64,000 bases of DNA from HKCCE3408 sp039183205 (GTDB lineage: Bacteria; Pseudomonadota; Alphaproteobacteria; Rhodobacterales; Rhodobacteraceae), in the NCBI GenBank assembly GCA_039183205.1, contig JBCDBR010000020.1, positions 5,569 to 69,568 on the forward strand, written 5' to 3'. The translations under genes and the position numbers were made by a program. Below the pieces are notes generated by a model. It did not search any database. It was not told the DNA's origin and saw nothing but the letters and a program-made list of their open reading frames with translations. Shown piece by piece: positions 60,026 to 64,000 of the stretch (within the stretch, counting starts at the first letter, position 1; every line of letters starts with the position of its first letter).

Positions 60026-61254
60026 CGGTCGACTTCCCCAAAAACAATATCCAAGCTCCCGAGCACCGCAGACACATCCGCCAGCTGATGCCCCGTGCAG
60101 AGGTAGTCCATCGCCTGCAAATGGGGGAAGCCGGGAGCGCGGAGTTTGGCGCGGTAGGGTTTGTTGGTGCCGTCGGCCACCAAATACACGCCGAACTCTC
60201 CCTTAGGGGCCTCGACGGCCGCGTAGATCTCTCCCTCGGGCACGTGGAAGCCTTCGGTGTAAAGCTTGAAATGGTGGATGAGCGCCTCCATGGAGGTTTT
60301 CATGTCGCCACGGGTTGGCGGCGTGATCTTTCCGCGGCTCATCACATCGCCTTGGCCGTCCGGCGCTCGCAGCTTGGCGCAGGCCTGGCGCATGATTTTC
60401 ACGCTCTCCCGCATTTCGGCCATGCGGCAGAGATATCGATCATAGCAATCGCCGTTCTTGCCCACGGGGATTTGGAAGTCGAATTCGTCGTAGCATTCAT
60501 AGGGCTGCGCGCGGCGTAGATCCCAGGCAAGGCCGGAGCCGCGCACCATCACGCCCGAGAACGCCCAGTTTTGGATGTCCTCTTCGGAGACGATCCCGAT
60601 ATCGACATTGCGTTGCTTAAAGATACGGTTCTCGGTCAAAAGCCCGTCAATGTCATCCAGCACTTCCAGGAAGGGATCGCACCAGGCTTCGATATCGTCG
60701 ATTAGATCGGGCGGCAGGTCTTGGTGCACACCACCGGGGCGGAAATAGGCGGCATGCAGCCGCGCGCCGCAGGCCCGCTCATAAAACACCATGAGCTTTT
60801 CGCGTTCTTCGAACCCCCAAAGCGGAGGGGTCAACGCGCCCACGTCGAGCGCTTGGGTGGTCACGTTCAGCAAGTGGTTTAAGATGCGCCCGATCTCGCA
60901 ATAAAGCACCCGGATGAGCTGCGCTCGGCGCGGCACTTCGGTGCCCGTCAACCGCTCAATCGCCAGGCACCAGGCATGTTCTTGGTTCATCGTGCCGACA
61001 TAATCGAGCCGGTCGAAATAGGGCAAGTTTTGCAGGTAGGTCCGGCTCTCCATCAGCTTTTCGGTGCCGCGATGGAGAAGGCCGATATGCGGATCGCAAC
61101 GCTCTACGATCTCGCCGTCGAGTTCCAAGACCAGACGCAGAACGCCGTGTGCGGCGGGGTGCTGAGGCCCGAAATTGATGTTGAAATTCCGGATCTTCTG
61201 CTCGCCCGTCTGCGCGTCAGCCGAGCCGTCATCATATTTGGAGCCGTCCATCAT
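60022..61254 (-). CDS. nuoD: NADH-quinone oxidoreductase subunit D
   Basis: A 410-residue subunit at the quinone site. Signatures: [23 protein letters not shown] (~27-49, with the quinone-site His of GPQHPAAHG), [30 protein letters not shown], and the C-terminal [28 protein letters not shown]-type end. It is separate from nuoC, not fused as in E. coli. The small membrane gene at 61251 overlaps its start by four bases; the GTG of the following gene overlaps its stop. Confidence 0.97.
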   Translation of the reverse strand: [410 protein letters not shown]

Positions 61255-61463
61255 GATGCGTCCTCATCAACAGGAGTGTTGGGCGCCAAAACATACCAAA
61301 TCAGCATCCCGATATAGGCGACCGGTACAAGCAACAGGTAGGCAAGCTTTGGGTTATGCCCGCGCAGTGCCAGCTTTTTGGAGACTGCTGGCTTCAGAAT
61401 AGCGAACAGCACTAAGGCACCCAACACGCTGCACACGGTCATGAAGGCAAACGACCCGTCCAT
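61251..61463 (-). CDS. Small two-helix membrane protein between nuoC and nuoD
   Basis: A 70-residue protein with two hydrophobic segments (MDGSFAFMTVCSVLGALVLFA and KLAYLLLVPVAYIGMLIWYV) separated by a basic loop (KKLALRGHNPK). ATG 61463 follows GAGGGGG at ideal spacing; the GTG two codons upstream would be adjacent to it. It begins two bases after the nuoC stop and its end overlaps the nuoD start (ATGA), so it is tightly coupled to both. No family recognised; could be an accessory subunit. Confidence 0.7.
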   Translation of the reverse strand: MDGSFAFMTVCSVLGALVLFAILKPAVSKKLALRGHNPKLAYLLLVPVAYIGMLIWYVLAPNTPVDEDAS

Positions 61464-61465
61464 CT

Positions 61466-62074
61466 TCACGCCCCCTCCCCAGCCTTTTCATCGCCGGGCA
61501 GGACGTAATTGGCGCCTTCCCAGGGGCTCATGAAATCGAACTGGCGATATTCCTGGGTCAGGCTCACAGGCTCATAGACGACGCGTTTCAAAGCCTCGTC
61601 ATAGCGGACCTCCGTGAACCCCGTGGTCGGGAAGTCCTTTCGCAGGGGATGCCCACGAAAGCCGTAATCGGTGAGGATGCGACGCAGGTCCGGGTGGCCT
61701 GAGAACATGATCCCAAACATGTCAAACACCTCGCGTTCGTACCAATTCGCGCTTGGATGAACGCCGATAATTGAGGGCGCAATATCGCCCTCGCGGACAT
61801 GCGCCTTTACCCGCAGCCGTTGATTGCGATACATGCTCAGCAGATGCCACACGAGGTCAAAGCGCTTCTCTCGCGTGGGATGATCGACCGCCGTGATGTC
61901 GACCAGCGTGGAAAACGCACACGTGCGATCCACTTTGAGTGCCTCAAAAAAGGCAGGCGCCTCCGGTGCGGTGATCTCCACCGTGAGCTCATCATGCGTA
62001 ATGTAGGTTGTCACGACGGCGTCGGGCAGTCTTTCGGTCAGATGGCCAGCCAGTTCGGTGAGTGCGGCAGTCAT
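61466..62074 (-). CDS. nuoC: NADH-quinone oxidoreductase subunit C
   Basis: A 202-residue 30-kDa subunit. Signatures: AFSTLVDITAVDHPTREKRF, RLRVKAHVREGDIAPSIIGV, WYEREVFDMFGIMFSGHPDL and RRILTDYGFRGHPLRKDFPTTG, all typical. ATG 62074; starts six bases after nuoB, and two bases before the small membrane gene. Confidence 0.97.
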   Translation of the reverse strand: MTAALTELAGHLTERLPDAVVTTYITHDELTVEITAPEAPAFFEALKVDRTCAFSTLVDITAVDHPTREKRFDLVWHLLSMYRNQRLRVKAHVREGDIAPSIIGVHPSANWYEREVFDMFGIMFSGHPDLRRILTDYGFRGHPLRKDFPTTGFTEVRYDEALKRVVYEPVSLTQEYRQFDFMSPWEGANYVLPGDEKAGEGA

Positions 62075-62080
62075 GGGACC

Positions 62081-62614
62081 TCAGCGCGTAATGGTGCCTG
62101 TCCGGCGGATCTTCCGCTGGAGCTGTAAGATACCGTAAAGCAATGCCTCCGCCGTCGGCGGACAACCGGGGACATAAAGATCAACCGGCACGATGCGGTC
62201 GCAGCCGCGCACGACACTATAGCTGTAATGGTAGTACCCGCCGCCATTTGCGCAGGAGCCCATCGATATAACGTATCGCGGCTCGGGCATCTGATCATAA
62301 ACTTTGCGCAGCGCTGGCGCCATTTTATTGGTCAGCGTGCCTGCAACGATCATCAGATCCGATTGCCGGGGGCTGGCCCGGGGTGCTGTGCCGAACCGTT
62401 CTAAATCGTAGCGGGGCATCGAGGTTTGCATCATCTCGACCGCGCAACAGGCCAAGCCAAAGGTCATCCAATGCAACGAACCGGTGCGGGCCCAGTTGAT
62501 AATATCTTCCGTGGAGGTCAGCAGGAACCCTTTGTCCTGCAACTCTGCGTTCAACTCGCGGGTGGCGACCTCTGGGTCGAACCCGGCATGGCTCGGGCTG
62601 GTAGCAACGGACAT
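62081..62614 (-). CDS. nuoB: NADH-quinone oxidoreductase subunit B
   Basis: A 177-residue subunit with cluster N2. Cysteine motifs: FGLACCAVEMMQTSMPRYD (Cys pair ~residues 55-56), MGSCANGGGYYHYSYS (~120) and YVPGCPPTAEALLYG (~150). GPAR-type ASPRQSDLMIVAGTLTNKMA is diagnostic. ATG 62614. It is the first recognisable nuo gene of the cluster; no nuoA precedes it in the 466 bases up to the next gene. Confidence 0.97.
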   Translation of the reverse strand: MSVATSPSHAGFDPEVATRELNAELQDKGFLLTSTEDIINWARTGSLHWMTFGLACCAVEMMQTSMPRYDLERFGTAPRASPRQSDLMIVAGTLTNKMAPALRKVYDQMPEPRYVISMGSCANGGGYYHYSYSVVRGCDRIVPVDLYVPGCPPTAEALLYGILQLQRKIRRTGTITR

Positions 62615-63080
62615 AGGGTCTGGCTCCGGTCGGCTGGCCTATCGCATGGAAAGTATCGTCTGCGCTGGAAGCGGTCAACGCGCCGGACCCGGGTCATGCT
62701 GTCACGGTCCGCGGCGCCCCGCGCGTTTGCATTGGCCCCCATGTCAAAGGGCGCAGGCCACGCGCCTCGCGCGGCCGATACCTCGCGACAGATGTAACGC
62801 CATCATTCAATGGCTCGAATCACATCGCGTTTATTCACAGGGCTTCGGCGGTTGCCGAACACGGGATCCATGCAAACAGACGCGATGCACCGCTTTTCCA
62901 AACGAAAAAGATCCGCCCAAACACCTCAAGCTTTTTGTGCCCCGCGGATCAATCTGGTGGCCACAGGGTTTTCGGATTGAAAAATCGATTGCTTGCCGTT
63001 TGACAGGAAAATGTTTCCCATAATTTCATGCCGTTGCGAGATACGAAGTTGGGTAACACGTTCTTCTGGGGGAAATCGTT
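62615..63080. other. Intergenic region with no nuoA; shared promoter side of nuoB and the surface protein
   Basis: Four hundred and sixty-six bases without a convincing gene on either strand. In particular the expected three-helix NuoA protein is absent; no frame carries its AYECGF- or FDLEVAFLFPW-type motifs. It must contain the promoters for both divergent transcripts. TTGACA at 63000-63005 and a 5-3-5 inverted repeat GGAAA-ATG-TTTCC at 63006-63018, about 60 bases before the surface-protein start, are the only motifs noted and are weak. Confidence 0.7.
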
Positions 63081-63899
63081 ATGACAATTTGGAACGTCGC
63101 GGTGCGCTCTGCGCTGACCGCAGCGCTTCTTGCTGGCAGTGCAGCCAGCGCCGCAACCATCGTTGCAACAGCCCAATTCGAAGGAAGCGTCGACACGGTC
63201 GACGGCTTTCCTTCCTCTTTTGTCGGAACTGATCTGGAGTTTGAAATCTCAGGGCCCACCGGCGCAACGGGAACATCTGGTGTCGCGATACCAGTTTTGC
63301 CCGGCGGTCTGACGGCGACTGGTGGGATGACGACGGCCTTTTCCGGCAACAGTTTGAACGTTCTGCTGCCTCAGCCGAGCTTGGGTTTTTCCGCAGTCGG
63401 AAACGCGACATTCTACGTGGGCGACAATGTGTCTGTTGCAGGCTCGCAGGTCGACCTCCTCTACGCGTCTGGCGGCTTTGAGCCGAGCGCCAATAACGGC
63501 TTTTTCGGAATAATCGAATATGCCGCGATTTTCGCGCCGGACGTGCTGTCGACCCCTACGCTCCAACAAGCGTTGGGCAACGGGTTGGCACAATCAACAT
63601 TCATCGAACAGGTCGCGGTGGTCACCACAACGCAAAACATCAATGGCACCCCAGACATGAGATCTTTCTTGGGTGAAATTTCGGTGACCAACGTCATCTT
63701 CGACACGATACCCGATCCTTATGATGGCGGCCCAACTGACGATGACGATCCGATCGATGTTGGCGATGGTGGCGGCGGCAACGGCGGCAGTGGCGGTGGA
63801 GGTGGCACAACCAATCCCGCACCTATACCGCTGCCAGCGAGTGCACCGCTTCTTTTGGCGGGGATCGGGGGGTTCATGTGGTTGCGTCGTCGCCGCTGA
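63081..63899 (+). CDS. VPLPA-CTERM sorting-domain surface protein
   Basis: A 272-residue exported protein. N-terminal signal peptide SALTAALLAGSAASAATIVA, cleavage near ASA (~residue 25). The mature part is Ser/Thr/Gly-rich and beta-like. A Gly- and Asp-rich linker (DDDDPIDVGDGGGGNGGSGG) leads to the C-terminal sorting signal PIPLPASAPLLLAGIGGFMW followed by LRRRR: a VPLPA-type (PEP-CTERM related) motif, one hydrophobic helix and a basic tail, as in exosortase/rhombosortase substrates of Rhodobacterales. The sorting enzyme is not in the window. Function unknown; probably extracellular or surface. Confidence 0.88.
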   Translation: MTIWNVAVRSALTAALLAGSAASAATIVATAQFEGSVDTVDGFPSSFVGTDLEFEISGPTGATGTSGVAIPVLPGGLTATGGMTTAFSGNSLNVLLPQPSLGFSAVGNATFYVGDNVSVAGSQVDLLYASGGFEPSANNGFFGIIEYAAIFAPDVLSTPTLQQALGNGLAQSTFIEQVAVVTTTQNINGTPDMRSFLGEISVTNVIFDTIPDPYDGGPTDDDDPIDVGDGGGGNGGSGGGGGTTNPAPIPLPASAPLLLAGIGGFMWLRRRR

Positions 63900-63921
63900 A
63901 ACACAAGGGTAACGAGTGACA

Positions 63922-63952
63922 AAGGCCGCCCCCGGGCGGCCTTCGGTTTTTT
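63922..63952 (+). terminator. Rho-independent terminator after the VPLPA-CTERM gene
   Basis: Nine-base arms AAGGCCGCC and GGCGGCCTT pair perfectly around a CCCG loop, followed by CGGTTTTTT. It could also act for the minus-strand frame at the right edge, although its other flank has only three A. Confidence 0.9.
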
Positions 63953-64000
63953 AGGTCTGGATCATCGGACCGACAAAAAGATCATTGTTGCCGTGCCCCA
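63951..64000 (-). CDS. Possible C-terminal end of a gene entering from the right edge
   Basis: On the minus strand one frame is open from the window end to a TAA at 63951-63953 and reads GHGNNDLFVGPMIQT. The stop lies next to the terminator, as expected for a convergent gene pair. With only fifteen codons no product can be named, and it may be chance. Confidence 0.3.
   Translation of the reverse strand, partial: GHGNNDLFVGPMIQT

Noticed and set aside
62426..62797. Plus-strand open frame across the nuoB start, considered as a displaced gene
   Set aside because: It is the reverse of nuoB codons plus non-coding sequence and has no membrane helices of NuoA.
1..64000. tRNA genes, CRISPR arrays, insertion sequences and phage genes
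   Set aside because: No cloverleaf with a T-loop motif, no regular direct repeats and no transposase or integrase motifs were seen; a computed tRNA and repeat search would settle this.

Overview
The window looks like chromosomal DNA of an alphaproteobacterium of the Rhodobacterales (Roseobacter/Rhodobacter group). The evidence is moderately high GC, the class-A RNase P RNA, TTAA-N7-TTAA boxes like those bound by CtrA, a VPLPA-CTERM protein, and a long complex I (nuo) operon interspersed with small unknown genes of a kind known from this order. No phage, insertion sequence, CRISPR array or tRNA was seen.

Layout. 1-1.5 kb: end of ctaD (cytochrome oxidase) and two membrane genes. 1.5-9.6 kb: yqeY, carA, a glycosyltransferase with an N-terminal GspE-N/MshEN domain behind a double CtrA-like box, a GntR regulator, a UbiH-type hydroxylase, ilvC, and two exported proteins. 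9.8-18.6 kb: 8-oxoguanine deaminase with an IMPase/HisN-like phosphatase, an XRE regulator, quinone oxidoreductase, LysR, DUF1127, Bax-inhibitor-1, GNAT, rpmG, chrA and a UPF0173 hydrolase. 18.7-28.1 kb: gatCA, an excalibur-type lipoprotein, a peptidoglycan amidase, rnpB, tadA, rluB, the ftsY-DMT-yciB cluster, and an E+F-fused formate-dehydrogenase-type subunit without its alpha partner. 28.2-39.8 kb: alkB, tatABC with a DUF815 ATPase, an ABC ATPase, an AlkC-like repair protein, an SDR, prfC, a pair of diverged secreted paralogues and a DEAD-box helicase.

39.8-62.6 kb is one long minus-strand cluster: nuoB-C-(orf)-D-(orf)-[nuoE fragment]-(orf)-E-(orf)-(orf)-(DUF5337)-F-(orf)-(DUF5333)-G-H-I-(CMD)-J-K-L-M-N-birA-coaX-rnj. 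It encodes 13 of the 14 core complex I subunits. nuoA, normally next to nuoB, is not in the window. The end holds a VPLPA-CTERM surface protein.

The most notable structure is in the complex I operon. A truncated, frameshifted second copy of the nuoE 5' end lies between two paralogous membrane genes, which points to an old tandem duplication. A helix-hairpin-helix-like (H3TH) domain occurs at the C terminus of NuoE and in the next two genes. NuoA is displaced, and NuoL carries a His/Asp-rich insertion. Functions are assigned by recognising family motifs by eye; no database search was run.
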